Positions 1-11,975 of a stretch of 64,000 nt of DNA are shown piece after piece; positions within the stretch are counted from its first letter, which is position 1, and the number at the start of each line of letters is the position of its first letter. Origin of the DNA: Bolinopsis microptera (taxonomy: Eukaryota > Ctenophora > Tentaculata > Lobata > Bolinopsidae); the NCBI RefSeq assembly GCF_026151205.1, contig NC_087079.1:18305287-18369286 (forward strand). Reading direction: 5' to 3'. The notes under the pieces were generated by a model that saw only the letters and a list, made by a program, of their open reading frames with translations, made no database searches and was not told where the DNA came from. The translations under genes were made by a program, and so were the position numbers.

Positions 1-40
1 ATTAATTACTAAATTAGCTGATCTAATTAAGTATCTTTAC

Positions 41-1876
41 CTCCACATCAGCTTTAACCAGGTCCCCAATATCAGGACCGTACACAGTGAACATCAACTC
101 AGATCCACGTGAGAATATGTCGTTATTCTCACTGTGAAGACGGCGTTTTGTCATCTTCCCCTTACTTCCGTACAGAGTTACAAACACCTGATAAATACGT
201 TATATAAATACCTGAATACGTTATCATGTCATGTATTTCACTAGTTTTAGGTTAAAATAACAAGTTGAACGTTTGAACAAGCTTGACAATGAGGGCTTTA
301 TTTTGTACAATAATGATTTCTTAGTTTCTTTATCTTATCGCTCAATTTCAAATATAATGAATTATAGTTTTTCCTAATTACAATTAGTTAATATTAATAA
401 GCTCATAAACATAATTTCAACTCATATTTGAACACCGATCAGTGCAGGTAATATAAGTGCACACTGCATAACTCGCTATTATATAGCCACTGTACAGTAA
501 TTACTGCAGGAGTCTGGATCAGTTTGTATTGCGTTGCCATGGCAACCTCCACAAATATCATGACTCAAGCTCTCTACTATATATATGACGTTACCTTGCG
601 TGTAAACAGAAAGATGTCTTACACGAAATATTTGGACTTTGAGCAAACAATAATGAACCCCTGTCTCGCTCAAATTTTATGCACCATGATATTAATTATG
701 CATATAATTATCAGCTATGTTATCTAAGTTTAAGTAGTTAAACAGTATGATAGCACTTAATAACTGCAACTCGTTAGTAGAGTCTGCAGTTGTGCCTTGT
801 TAAGTTGTTAACGAGCACATACTACCGATCACTTACAATTGTACAATGCAATTGTACATTGTACAATACAACTGTGCTACAATAAATGTACATGTGCAAT
901 ATAAAGTTGTACAGTGAAGTACAGACTTTCCAATATTTCAAATAAAAGTGCCACCTGCATGGCCCTGAATCGATTAGATTTGTATCTAGGAATGTGAGAT
1001 CACCACAACTGGCTTTAACGAAGATTATTACATTGAGCGAGCAAAAAGAGGACAGAGTTAAAATGTAATTAGTAACTTGAAGGGTGATATTTAGTGAGCA
1101 TGAACTAATAATTAAGTTAATGTAATAGTAAAGTCAAGGTGAAAAGTTGTTGGTGGCCAGGTATATTAGTAGTTTCTTAAACAGATAGATAAAATTCTAA
1201 CTGTATGAAATGTTAAACTATTTTGGTGGTAAATAATCAAATTTCTCAATAACACCCGAAAGCGTTGTCATGGTTACCAAGAAAACAATACCTCTTATGA
1301 CCAGTTGAGTATAAAATAGCAAATATTTTAACATCTAACACTCAAATCTGTCCAGGTATAAACTCACCCTAGCGTTGGTTCCAGCACCCTTCACATCTCC
1401 AGTCTTTACAGAAACATGGTACTCCTGACCTCCACTGCTGGTTACGCTCCTGTTGCTCCGTGCACTGCCCGCAGGTGACACTGGCCTGGAGCGTGGTAAC
1501 GCGCCCTGTGGAATGTGGGGATATCATCTGGTTACCAAATATGGGTATATCATCTGGTAACCAAATATGGGTATATAATGTAAGCTTCTAAATATCTAGT
1601 TACCAAATTAACCTGGAAACATAGAGATGTAATAATTTAAAATTTAGATTAAAACATTCTTTTGCTGCACATTGATTGATACGGTACATTAAATTATGCT
1701 GTTAAAACACCTTACGTCACAGGTATTCTCTATACGCAGATGGTAACCTGGAACTTGTTTTTGTAATACTGCTGGAGATGGGGGTCGTTGAAGGAGTTAT
1801 ACTCTGGCATCAGGATATTCTTACCTCGCTCTACTCTCGGGTAGGATATCTTATTACTGTGCTTCTCCTCAACAGC
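41..1876 (-). CDS. PLAT-domain protein gene, three internal exons (partial)
   Basis: Three exons read on the minus strand in order 1876-1748, 1505-1368 and 187-41 (129, 138 and 147 bp). All are phase 0 with AG acceptors and GT donors (GTTACC, GTGAGT, GTAAAG). Exon 1 encodes a 43-residue segment containing EYNSFNDPHLQQYYKNKF. A similar Y-x-S-x-x-DPHL-x-x-Y motif occurs near the N-terminus of ERICH3-type proteins, but this is a weak hint. Exon 2 begins with a Ser/Arg-rich linker and ends in YHVSVKTGDVKGAGTNAR. Exon 3 continues VFVTLYGSKGKMTKRRL and then FTVYGPDIGDLVKADVE. This is the conserved first half of a PLAT/LH2 beta-sandwich, as in LOXHD1 and lipoxygenases. PLAT domains bind membranes or proteins. 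The gene runs off the left edge, so further domains are unseen. Family assignment is strong; the exact orthologue is unknown. Confidence 0.8.
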
Positions 1877-3460
1877 CTGACAAATAGTGGGCAATACGAT
1901 TAACAGTATCTTCAATAATATATGGATCCTTCAACAAGAGATATTTCCAGCGAGACGGTTAATCCTGTACATGAGGTGCCTTCCAATTTATAGTAAGGAT
2001 ATTTATAAATGGTATAAACTACTGAGGTTAACCTTGCCTAATTTTTCGTGGTATATGACTATTTGAAATTTGTAAAAATGTTTTGTAATTTAGAGAGGTG
2101 ACTGAAAGCTATACTTGTGCGCCTCATAAATTAAAGGGCACTCAATAATGATATTGTACATTGGGATCCAAAACAATCAAATATGACCAACTAATGGTAT
2201 TACACTATAAATACCAACAATTGAAATAGTAATTGCAAGACTAGTCTCATACATTGTTATTTGGCAATTGATATAATTACTAAAAACTGTCACTTATAAT
2301 TTCACATATAAAACAGTATCAACTCCAGTTAGTAGTATAGTAAGTAGTATTATAATCACAACCTAGAATTATATTTACAACCTCTTTGACATTTAAAGCA
2401 GCTTAAAGTTCAAGTTCCAGATTCTTGGGACGATTATATTTCCAAGCAACAGTTAAATGTACCCCAAGACGGAAACACACAAGCAACTTCCATATCGGCC
2501 GAAACAAAAGCAAAACAGAGACTGGTCACACTAAGCCACATAGGGTCTCAGAGCAGTGAATACGAAGGCGTGCGCGCCCGGTGGGTCAGGTGAACCTAAC
2601 ATTTCGACGGATAACCCCGCCCTCTTAGCCCAGCGTGTGGCTCATTTGTTGACTTCAGCCATATCAGTCCCATAACAACAATAAAAAAGCTGCTGGTCAC
2701 AAGACGCCTCATAGGGTTACAAGAGCAGAGATACGCCTTGGGCACGTGACTGAGTCTCTCAATTAATATCGTTCTTATTACTCACGAGCTATATTGAGCT
2801 ATATAGCTATATAATATTACGATCATCAGCTAAATTCCCTAATCTTTATTATTTATATTTTATTAAAATATATATATTGTTTTTCCCAACACATCTACCC
2901 AATATCAACACAATATTGAGGTGTCTTTACGAAAATCAGTTTCGAAAAGTAAATATTTTTTCTCAAACTCCCGGTCCAGTCACAAGCTGGATGAGGAACC
3001 AAAAAAATCTGGTGCGATTATAAAAAAATATTAGTGGCTGTCAAATAGGCCAAAAGTGGAGTTATATGCAGCATCAAAAGCTTTATCATACCGATCTTGC
3101 AGCATAGGGCAAGCTAGAGTGTTGATCTCCAGATTGGTACAGGTAAACGTTGAATTTGTGCCTTTTTGAAGTTCTCAGTGAATTGTCTGCCCACATTTCT
3201 GAAATAAATTAAAATCAATAAGAATGATGATATTATTTTTTGGTTTTTAAAGATAGACTCATGTATGTCCAATATCTAATTTCCATATTCCATTATACAC
3301 TCTAATGTGATGAATTAATTATTAAAGATCTAAATTGATAACAAGAATGATCACGTTATACAGCATTTTCATTTTAAAATGTGTAGATAAAAATGAATTC
3401 TCAAACAATATTTATCTAGAAAATGTATTGTGGATATATCTTTTAAAACTCTCGACATAC
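1877..3460. other. Non-coding stretch upstream of PLAT exons
   Basis: No convincing exon is visible here apart from a weak short candidate near 3080-3140. A degenerate direct repeat is present at about 2515-2575 and 2690-2755; both copies carry CTGGTCAC, then CATAGGGT and GAGCAG. The rest is AT-rich unique sequence, read as intron or intergenic DNA. Confidence 0.4.
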
Positions 3461-3569
3461 CTTTAGGATTCTCCAAGGCAAGATGATTATCCGAATGTCT
3501 TTTTAGGACAATACTGCTTGGAACTTCAATATAAAGAGGATCTTCAACAATATAGCATTGTGAACCCAT
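3461..3569 (-). CDS. Candidate first coding exon upstream of the PLAT gene
   Basis: A minus-strand ATG at 3569 opens 36 codons (MGSQCYIVEDPLYIEV at the N-terminus) and ends at a strong donor AAAG|GTATGT. A TGA lies directly upstream in frame, as expected for a translation start. The exon leaves phase 1. The first firm PLAT-gene exon (1876-1748) enters in phase 0, so at least one more exon would be needed between them. No protein family is recognised. It could be the 5' exon of the PLAT gene or a chance open frame. Confidence 0.25.
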
Positions 3570-3767
3570 TCAATTGGCTTACATCAATCTTGGAACATTT
3601 TAACTAGGAGAATATAACAGATAACTATCTTGAAATTCTACTTTGAAGTAGATTGTACATAAAAACATTAAACATTGATTTTGGGAAATAATAGATTGGT
3701 TGACTAATGAAAAATAATGATAAAAAATAAATAATCTTTTGTAGATACTCCCTGTTTCTGCGTCTTG

Positions 3768-3860
3768 TTATCCTCTGGTCACTAGGGTTAGCTGACTAGT
3801 GACTCCCGGGGCGAGGAAATCACTAGGGTTAGCTGACTAGTGACTCCGGGGCTGAGGAAA
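3768..3860. repeat. Two-copy tandem repeat of about 45 bp
   Basis: The motif CACTAGGGTTAGCTGACTAG followed by TGACTCC, a G-rich stretch and GAGGAAA occurs twice in direct tandem. The core is partly palindromic (CACTAG/CTAGTG). The stretches on either side (3570-3767 and 3861-5023) hold no gene or repeat that I can support. Confidence 0.6.
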
Positions 3861-5023
3861 ATTACCGACTGCCAAGGTTTGATGCAGTGGCGTAACGAAG
3901 GGCCCCTAAATTCAAACTTTCAACCAGCAATCACTTTTTACAATATATACAATGCATATGTGAAATACTTCACATTTTAAAAATACATATGTCCATTGTC
4001 CAGTTTATACAACCTGGTTTAGAGAATGGCAATCTCATCAGACTTATGGTACGGGTCACATGAGGGGAGTGATTCCTTGTTAGATATACGGTTATCCATC
4101 AAGGGAGTCACATTTGTGTGGAAACAACACTCCTGTGTCAAGTCAAAAACATCCACAATGCAATTACACTCAGTTTGTTAAATAAAGACGGTTAACTATG
4201 GCAAAGGCTTCAGTGTCTGTAATTTTGACCATTTTAAAGGCTTCACCGTCCAATTCATCGCAACCCGTCTTTAAATTTGCTGGTAGAAGTAAGGTCAGTG
4301 TGTGAAATGTACTTTATTACATCCAATCTATTTGAGACCTGTTGTGGTGTCTTCAATTTTTGAATTTTGAAGCCTTGATGTCTTTAATTTTTGTTCATTT
4401 GAAAGCTTTGTCTTTATAAAGGTCGTCTTTTTGAAACAAACAGAGTGTTAATAGAATATCAAACTTGCCTGATGAAACTGATTAAAATTTCAGCATCCCC
4501 GCAATAGTGACTGTATCAAAATTGTATATGCCACAGCAAAATCTTCACAATACAAAGCTAAGCTATCAATTTTAATTGAATTACATGGCTTGGAGAAAAG
4601 TTTGAAGATTTTCAAACCAGAGAATAAGGCCAAAAGATATGGCCGATCTGTTGTGAATTATTATATGTTGTCAACTGTCTTCTGTGGTTAATTTTCATTT
4701 GTTGTCAATATTCTTCAGTTATCAATTATTGTCATAGGGAAAGGTTTAAAGCAGAACCAGAACAAATGACAAAGAAACCAACAAACATTTCTCGTGCATT
4801 GTATAACAAAAAAGACGCTGTATTTATATTTCCACTTTTTTTTATTTGAAAATTCAATTAATTATTATATATATAAATCAAGCGTTACATTTCAGCCATT
4901 CAAAATTACAATGACATATTTTGATAAACGAATTGATAAAAGGTACTGCAATATAAGTTGCTTAATGTTTGGCCGGATGACAACTAACTAAAAGAGAAAA
5001 ATAAACTTGATTACATAATAATT

Positions 5024-5080
5024 TGACATACGTTGCATGCCACTTTTCGCGCGCGAAGCGCGCCCCGCCGAAGGCGGAAA
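5024..5080 (+). repeat. GC-rich double-hairpin dispersed element, copy 1
   Basis: The element begins TGACATACGTTGCATGCCAC, followed by TTTTCGCGCGCGAAGCGCGC and CCGCCGAAGGCGGAAA. Two adjacent hairpins can form: a CGCGC/GCGCG stem and a CCGCC-GAA-GGCGG stem. The same sequence recurs inverted at 32324-32380 and direct at 32620-32703, so it is a dispersed family. It stands out as a GC-rich island in AT-rich DNA. Possible flanking duplication is ATAATAAT, which is unreliable in this AT-rich context. Confidence 0.7.
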
Positions 5081-5640
5081 TAATAATATCTCTGATATTT
5101 GGATACGAAACATGTATCAAATAATAATTAATTCGGCTGAACCAGCACATAGCAAGAGCCACATTAACGTTGGGGCCGTCTACCAAATTTGAATGACATA
5201 CAATAACAAAAAATCAAACATATCATAAATAATTATATATGGATTTTGTTCATTACAATTCCATCACAACTGATAGAAGAAAAAAGAAGGACAAAAAAGA
5301 AAAAAGAAGGACAAAAATGAAGGCTTTAGAAATTAGTTTGCATCTGTACATGTACAGTGTAGAGTCAGGTACTATTATAGCAATTAGCACTACTAGACGA
5401 GACTAGCACTACTATTAAAATGGTCTCACCGAAACACCCACAGCCAGAAACCATAGCAGACTAGCAAATAATCTGCAAGGAAATTTTCGATTTCGGAGGA
5501 AATTTTTGGTGCCAAAGAGGAAATTTATAAAGTCTACGATTTGACTTTTTTACCATGAATTTTTTGGGGTAAAGAGAAGATTTTCTAAAAAAATCCAAAA
5601 TTGTCGACAAATGAAACAGGAAAAAACTAACAGTTCTTCG

Positions 5641-5686
5641 ATCACGAGTCCAACTCCGCGCGCGTCTTGGTAGTTTATAAACCTAC
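5641..5686 (-). repeat. SINE-like mini-element, truncated copy
   Basis: Read on the minus strand it starts GTAGGTTTATAAACTACC, then a CGCGCGC run and GAGTTGGACTCGT. This matches the 5' half of the intact copies at 6023-6135 and 6630-6724. The 3' half (GGTCCTGAT...CACCCG) is missing and no target duplication is visible. Confidence 0.55.
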
Positions 5687-6022
5687 AATGCAATTACATG
5701 CTGAGCGCCGCCCGCAAACAATTACATTTTACATTTATTTATTACTAGATCAGTTAATTGACGGTGTCAATTCTTCGCAGCTCGGCGAGGCACAGTAGCG
5801 CATTACGCCGACGTTGCGAGAAGCATAATCGAGTGCACGGCGCGGCAGAGTAAGGCATCGTGCTACAATTACTACAGCCGAAATTTCAGAAGCAGAATAA
5901 TTTTTATGGAAATTTCGGTCAGCGCAGTATACAGACCATAAATTGAACATTGCAAAACCAAAAACAAATTATAACGGGGAAACTTCAAAACCAGACCACA
6001 TTGCATGGCACGTTCATGATTT

Positions 6023-6135
6023 GTAGGTTTACAACCTACCAGGACGCGCAACGAGTTGGACTCGTCGCGTCGACGGTCCTGATTATAATATAATAATATA
6101 TGGAACAGATATTTTACGAGTATCACCCGCGTTAA
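6023..6135 (+). mobile_element. SINE-like mini-element with 11-bp target duplication, copy A
   Basis: This is a 113-bp insertion flanked by perfect direct repeats GTTCATGATTT at 6012-6022 and 6136-6146. It starts with the hairpin GTAGGTT-TAC-AACCTAC, continues through a GC-rich ACGCGC run and a second hairpin CGAGT-TGG-ACTCG, and ends in TTTTACGAGTATCACCCG. No coding capacity is present. The 10-11 bp duplications suggest insertion by target-primed reverse transcription, but there is no poly-A tail and no clear Pol III box, so the class is open. Confidence 0.7.
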
Positions 6136-6589
6136 GTTCATGATTTTTGATTGAGCGCGCGCCTTTGCGAACATCAGTACTATTGAGCGGAATAGCAGTG
6201 TATTAACAATCAAACAGTATTATGGTACGTAACGTGTAATTTAATTTAGCCGATTCATGTCGATCTCCTTGTTGGAATATGAAAATGAAAATATGAAATG
6301 AGTAAAAATTTGACGTATGTCGGAAACTTACTTTGTACTCGTTTAAATCTTTTCAAAGCGTTTTTTAAAACGATCACGAGTGCTACGCTACGAAAAAGCG
6401 CGCGCCGGGCTAGGCCATATTGACAATGGACTAGTAAAAATTGCCATGGAAGCATTTTGCATTTGCAATTTTACCCTTCGCACAGGAGGACTATAGTGCA
6501 AAGAAGCTAACTGCCGCTCACAAAAGCTAACTGCTGCATGCAGTGATGGGGGAACGTCATTGCATGGGGGTGATAGACAATTTCTAAAC

Positions 6590-7024
6590 ACATATTTGAC
6601 AGATTGGATGAAATTTTTGCCCGGAAATTGTAGGTTTGTAAGTTCAAAGTTATAACCTACCAAAACGCGCGCCGAGTTGGACTCGTCAACAAATATTTTA
6701 AGAGCATCACCCGTTGGCGTTATACCCGGAAATTACTAATTAGTTAATTGACGATGGTATGAAACCAAATTGATATTGGGGTACTGGAAGTCAAAATCTC
6801 GAAGAAAATTGGAAAATCAAATTGTCCCAAAGTTTGTCCTTGTCGATCATACGTTGTATGACCCACCGCGCACGAGTGCACGGCTCCCCCTGTAGCGTTG
6901 AAACTCTACAGCGAAACGACAATGGGGGTCACGACGAGATACAAGTCTGTCCCATTTTCAGTTTTTGAAGATGAAATTTCCAGGACCGAAATTTTACAGT
7001 TTTGACCGAATTTCTGACCTGCAA
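6590..7024 (+). repeat. Diverged 366-bp satellite monomers left of the large element
   Basis: The fragments 6590-6629 and 6735-7024 match the satellite that resumes at 18391. Examples are GACAGATTGGATGAAATTTT, GATGGTATGAAACCAAATTG and the block from GTCCCATTTTCAG to TTCTGACCTGCAA. The copy is interrupted by the mini-element at 6630 and by about 100 bp of unrelated sequence near 6840-6940. It is the left edge of the satellite array split by the 11.4-kb insertion. Confidence 0.8.
6630..6724 (+). mobile_element. SINE-like mini-element with 10-bp target duplication, copy B
   Basis: This second copy is inserted inside a diverged monomer of the 366-bp satellite. CCCGGAAATT occurs at 6620-6629 and again at 6725-6734, and the satellite sequence resumes after it. 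The insert starts GTAGGTTTG, carries ACGCGCGCCGAGTTGGACTC and ends in GAGCATCACCCG plus a short tail. It is 95 bp and shares its 5' hairpin and CACCCG end with copy A. Confidence 0.65.
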
Positions 7025-7285
7025 CACAGGAGGAGCTAAGTGCAAAGAAACTGTCACTAACTGCTACAAACTGCCACTAACTGCCACAAACTGCCACTAA
7101 CTGCCACTAACTGCCACTAACTGCCACAAACTGCCACTAACTGCTACAAACTGCCACTAACTGCCACTAACTGCCACTAACTGCTACAATCGCGCCCACG
7201 CATTTGCGCGCGACAGTAGCAGTTACTAGTTAGTGGCAGTTAGTGGCAGTTAGTGGCAGTTTGTAGCAGTTAGTGGCAGTTTTTA
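7025..7285. repeat. Left terminal inverted repeat with decamer array
   Basis: After the CACAGGAGGAGC end come about 15 decamers of the form CTGCCACTAA or CTGCTACAAA. A GC-rich centre (CGCGCCCACGCATTTGCGCG) follows, and then the same decamers in reverse orientation up to about 7280. The terminus can therefore form a long imperfect hairpin. Subterminal arrays of this kind are typical transposase-binding sites in some DNA transposons; that role is inferred here. Confidence 0.75.
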
Positions 7286-8396
7286 TGCGCGTCGGGATTT
7301 CAAATCGAGCGCTCATCAATTTTTATAATAGCAAGTCCGCAGTTCACATAGCCATGTGCCTACGCGTACTGCGTGACGCGCTTGTTTCACGGCGGTCGCG
7401 CGCTACTGCAAGCGAGAGGGCTCTGGTTAGAGCAAAGTCCGCAGCGTTTAGAGCTGCATTGTTGATTATTGGGCAGCGCTCAGCCTGTCATTCCGCCGAA
7501 TCTCTATTCATTAATGAACATGATAGCCTGAGGTTCCCAGGTAACATTGTTGACTAAACCAGACTGTGCACGTTGTGGCTGTGCTAAATGTCAAATGTTG
7601 CAGATAGCGTATACGTTTTTTAAACTATGTTTTGATTTGATTTGACTTGACTTAACTTGTAGTAAACGGTCGGCCGTTTTACAACACGGCAATATGACTG
7701 CTTGTGTTAGTTTCGACACTAAATATTTTGTTCTCGCTGCATGAGTATATAAATGTTTGATATGAATTATGAAATGAGAAGTCGTGTATTATGTAATATA
7801 ATAGATTCAGAAGACTCGTGAATGTGCAAGTATATGAATATTTATATTATATTTATATCATATCCATTGAATTATATTCATGGGACCAGCAAAAGCTCAC
7901 AGCTAACAGCATTTATTTTTATTTATGATAAGATGATAAGTTCATTATGAGCAATTTTTAATTTAGTTCGTATCAGGCTAGAACTCTAGTAATCGAGTTT
8001 TATTTGTTAATAAAAAAAACTTCTCTACGGTATTAGGAAAACTGCTGTGATAGACCGGAGCGCAGCAAAAAATTTAATAGCTTGTCCTGGACCGAATTCT
8101 ACCAAATATTTACTACAAGTATGACACTTTTCGGATTTAGAAGGGTGCTGTCCAGACTATGAGTATGTTAACGGTGCGCGGTGATATCATTGAAGCTAAA
8201 GTCGGCACTACAAATTAAAGTAAATTATAATTTCGTCCATTAGACAGAAGAGTACCATGTCAGGAATTGGAATAGCTGTTGTTGTTGTTGTTGATGATGG
8301 CAACTGATAATACTTCACCAAAAACGAACGACTTATATACCACATTTCAATCGTAATCATTTATTTCATTGAGCAATCAATATTATTCTACTACTT

Positions 8397-9850
8397 GGAA
8401 GGAGTTTCTAGATGTCATGGACACGTGGTGTGACGGCGCAACAAAGAAGAAGATACTTTAATTTCGCAGTACACGTTCTACCGAGAGAAAAGAGGCTTAT
8501 TCTCTACTGACGCTGCCTCAAGTTTTAGCCAAGATTCTGACGGTCTAGTCTCTTGGTGGAGCAACTTCGGTTGAGAGGTACCCGAACTACAGAGTTTTCC
8601 AATGAAAGCGCTGTCGCAATCGACATCAGCCTCACCCTGTGAGACGAATTGGAGCTTGTACGACTGGGTGATAAACAAAAAAAGAAACCGCCCCACAGTT
8701 AACAAGCAGCGAGACCTTATTATTATTTATGTTATTATATTTATGTTATTATATTTATGTTAACACAAGTTTGCGTCTTATGAAAAATTCACGAATTAAG
8801 GAGCAATAATTTTATTATTATTTGCTTATTGCTATACTAGTGACTTGTTTTTATTCATTGTTGTTTATTTACTGTCTAATTCCGACAACATAGTTTTATC
8901 TCATTGTATCCATTTAAAGTTAAAAACGGACATTAAAATGAACGCTCGGAGCCCGGAGGCATTCAAACGTTTACGTACGGGCGTTGACTTGAACGTAAAT
9001 GGGCAGACTATTTAACTTTAAGGTTAAACGGATATTAATATATGTACGCTATGCCCTAGCTGGGGCCTCTTCTCAGACTCTCGAGCGTTCAATTTGAATT
9101 GGTGTCGAATTAAAATTAAAGTTAATTAAAGTTCAATAAGATAAACTTATCATTGCTGGTTTGATTTTGGAACCTTCTCTAGACCTAGTAATTTTGGATT
9201 CGTAAGTTATGTGCGAGAATAGCTTCCCAGTCCCACGTCAAAGTGATTTATAGATTATCCTTATTTTTAAGGGAATCGTTAGGTATTCGTATACTTATAG
9301 TATAGTTTTATTATTACACGTACGTGACCAATATTATTCCCCGCGCGATGTTATTACAAATTAGATTCTCTTTCACTTTGATCAGTTTCTTTCAAAAACA
9401 GATTCGCGCGTCAAATATATTTAGTTTGCGCGCTTTTGGTACTCCCAAAAGTACGTCAAAATGCAATTCTGTGAATTGCATTATTATAAATTTATAGTCA
9501 TAGGTAATAGGCTCCATGTCATTGTCCACAGGACTGGTCACCGTTAACCTTGTTTAACTTAAACTGGTCGGAAAACGCGGATGTGTTATGAAAAATAATG
9601 TTTATCGCTTTGCCATTCGGCCGGTAGAATTAGATCAGAAAATCATGCGGATACCGATAAGACGATAAAACAGTTATCGAATTTTATACCTTTACCTAAG
9701 GCTAATGGTGATGCAACGCTAATGGAATACCTTGATCAGAAAGAAGTAAGAACTTTTGCTTTTGGCAAATCTAACAACCACGGAAATTTTCAGCGACATC
9801 AACGCTAAAATCGGAAACGATTTTCACTTCAAGATCTACTTAGAGAAAGT
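8397..9850. repeat. Left arm of an internal 1.4-kb palindrome
   Basis: This arm is the near-perfect reverse complement of 14827-16214. The outer end reads GGAAGGAGTTTCTAGATGTC here and its complement at 16195-16214. The inner part up to about 9850 matches 13750-13824. The arm contains a 75-codon open frame that starts at a non-ATG codon, and no recognised protein. Extended partial symmetry continues beyond the arms: 9914-10060 is inverted at 11409-11560. Confidence 0.85.
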
Positions 9851-10049
9851 AATGACATGTCGGTGGGGATCGCGACGTGATACAAGTAGTATAGTATGGT
9901 ATTTACCTTAAGTTATGGAACTGCTGAAGGTAATTCGTTAGAAGGCTTACATCTCGATCCCGGGGTGCGTATAGAAGAAAAACATTATTTATAGTCTTGG
10001 ACACTTATAACTAGCTGATAGCACAGACTACGTTTTTGTTAGGAAGAAT

Positions 10050-11566
10050 TAGGGTCCGCAAAAGATGACAGTCAGGATAAGTTCTATGTCTGTCATGTAC
10101 AATATATTATTATAGGAGAAACACTATTGTATAGAGAATATGCTATAGAAAGATATCATGTACATAAAGGTAAGTATACTTATTGGTAGAATTGTGGAAC
10201 ACAACAAGAAAATTGAGAATAATCTTGTGCGAGGGTAGGGACCCAGATGGCGTTTCTAACCCAAATAAACTTTAAGGAGACTTCTCATCAGTAGCCGCAC
10301 CTCCTTAATCGGTTTCTGAACTGGAATTATATGGGCTTCCAGACGGCCAGACCGAGTATTACCATCCCATCCTTCTAGAGTTCATCACAAGTAGCACCCA
10401 CCTTGAAGATCTTTGACACCCAGACACACCCCATTGGCGAACAAACTTTGGATATAATCTTACATGCTCCCGAAGGAATCCCTGGTTTATGGTCTTTCTC
10501 CTCGTCACTAGCACTTTCGCTAGAGTCACCAGCCCTTTCACTGGAGTCATCAGCCCAATCATTGAAGTGTACAGAAGTACAGTTGTGTGTTAGATCAATT
10601 TCTTGGTCTAACATTTAATACAAATTCGCACGTGTGCACTCAATGCAGTTCTGGTCACGTACCGGTAACTTTAGTCTTTAACTTAAACTGTTTGGAAAAC
10701 AGATGTGTACATGAAATATATTAATGTTTATCAGCCGGTAAAGTATTTGGAGGGAAAAATCTCACATACACCAGACGAAAAATTTGAATGATTGGAGTTA
10801 CTTTTACTTATCATGTCTAAATATTAATAAGGTTTACTGGCTCAGTTTTTGAATGTATGGGAATGAAAATAATTTCACTCGAATTTCGACAGATCTTATA
10901 CTAACTTGACTGTACTTGTAGCAAACCGCATGACGTTTATTGATCATCAACTTTCAATAGTTCAAAGGTATTTTCATCCATAATTAATGATGACACATAT
11001 ATCTGTTAATGCTCGATACTTCATTCCGTGTACTATACAGTGTACACAATTACGTAGAGATGCTGTACTGATAGACATTGCGGATGCTGACCATTATACG
11101 ATAATGAGACTAACATATTTTTTCATTAAATACCTAAATTATTAGCATTTAAAATATTTTCTGCTGACACGTGCATGCACGCGCGCTAAAACTCTTCTAA
11201 CTCATCTAGAACAAGTAAAATTGCGGGAAACGATGGAGTGTCGACGTGTTAATATTTCAAATCTGATTAACGTTCCTTTACCTTATGTTCCGAACGTTAA
11301 ATCTTTTAGCGAACGCGTTCACAAACTATTTTTAGTGAACGTTCCGTACGTTCACTACAACTAAGCCGGGTGTCTATCAAAGTAAATACTCATACTTTGA
11401 CAATGACATCATATTTGCGGACCCTAATTCTTCCTAACAAAAACGTAGTCTGTGCTATCAGCTAGTTATAAGTGTCCAAGACTATAAATAATGTTTTTCT
11501 TCTATCCGCACCCCGGGATCGAGATGTAAGCCTTCTAACGAATTACCTTCAGCAGTTCGGTTCACG
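10050..11566. other. Element interior without recognised genes
   Basis: The stretch contains a short minus-strand ATG frame at 10614-10375 (79 codons, Ser/Asp/Glu-rich, ending ...KVGATCDEL) with no known domain. Weak inverted similarity links 10630-10720 to 16940-17020, and 10900-10960 to 17700-17760. These suggest that the palindrome once extended further outward. Nothing else is supported. Confidence 0.35.
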
Positions 11567-11975
11567 TACTGTAGTGCGACACGTACTCTAGTGCTACATG
11601 TACCCTAGTGCGAAACCTCCAAGATCGACACTGTCGCAGTAGAGTACGCTACCTGGATCGTAGTGCGACACGTACCCTAGTGCGACAGAGAAATTTCAAG
11701 GCCGACACTGTCGCACTACAGTGCGCTACCTGGACTGTAGTGCGACACGAACTAAAGTGCGACAAAACACTTTACGCAATAAAAATTTGACTTTCCATTT
11801 TTAAGTTTTAATGACAAGAGTGTAGTCGTGTATGAGTAAATATGGGGTTAAATATAAAATCAAAGATTACAATCCACGAAGATTAGGTCCACGAAGATTA
11901 GGTCCACGAAGGCAATAGCACCGATCATCTTAAAGTACTTCCGTACTGCTGAGTTCTCTGCGTTGTATTCCGGGA

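Noticed and set aside
7273..7557. 94-codon Ala/Arg-rich frame beside the left terminus of the large element
   Set aside because: The frame starts in the decamer repeat at a non-ATG codon, and no motif is recognisable. GC-biased sequence explains its length.
8478..8705. 75-codon frame present in both palindrome arms
   Set aside because: It is conserved only because the arms are near-identical copies. The start codon is TTG and no family is recognised.
10500..10570. Hammerhead-ribozyme-like CTGATGA...GAAA on the minus strand
   Set aside because: No stem II can form between CTGATGA and GAAA. Other CTGATGA occurrences in the window also lack a matching GAAA core.
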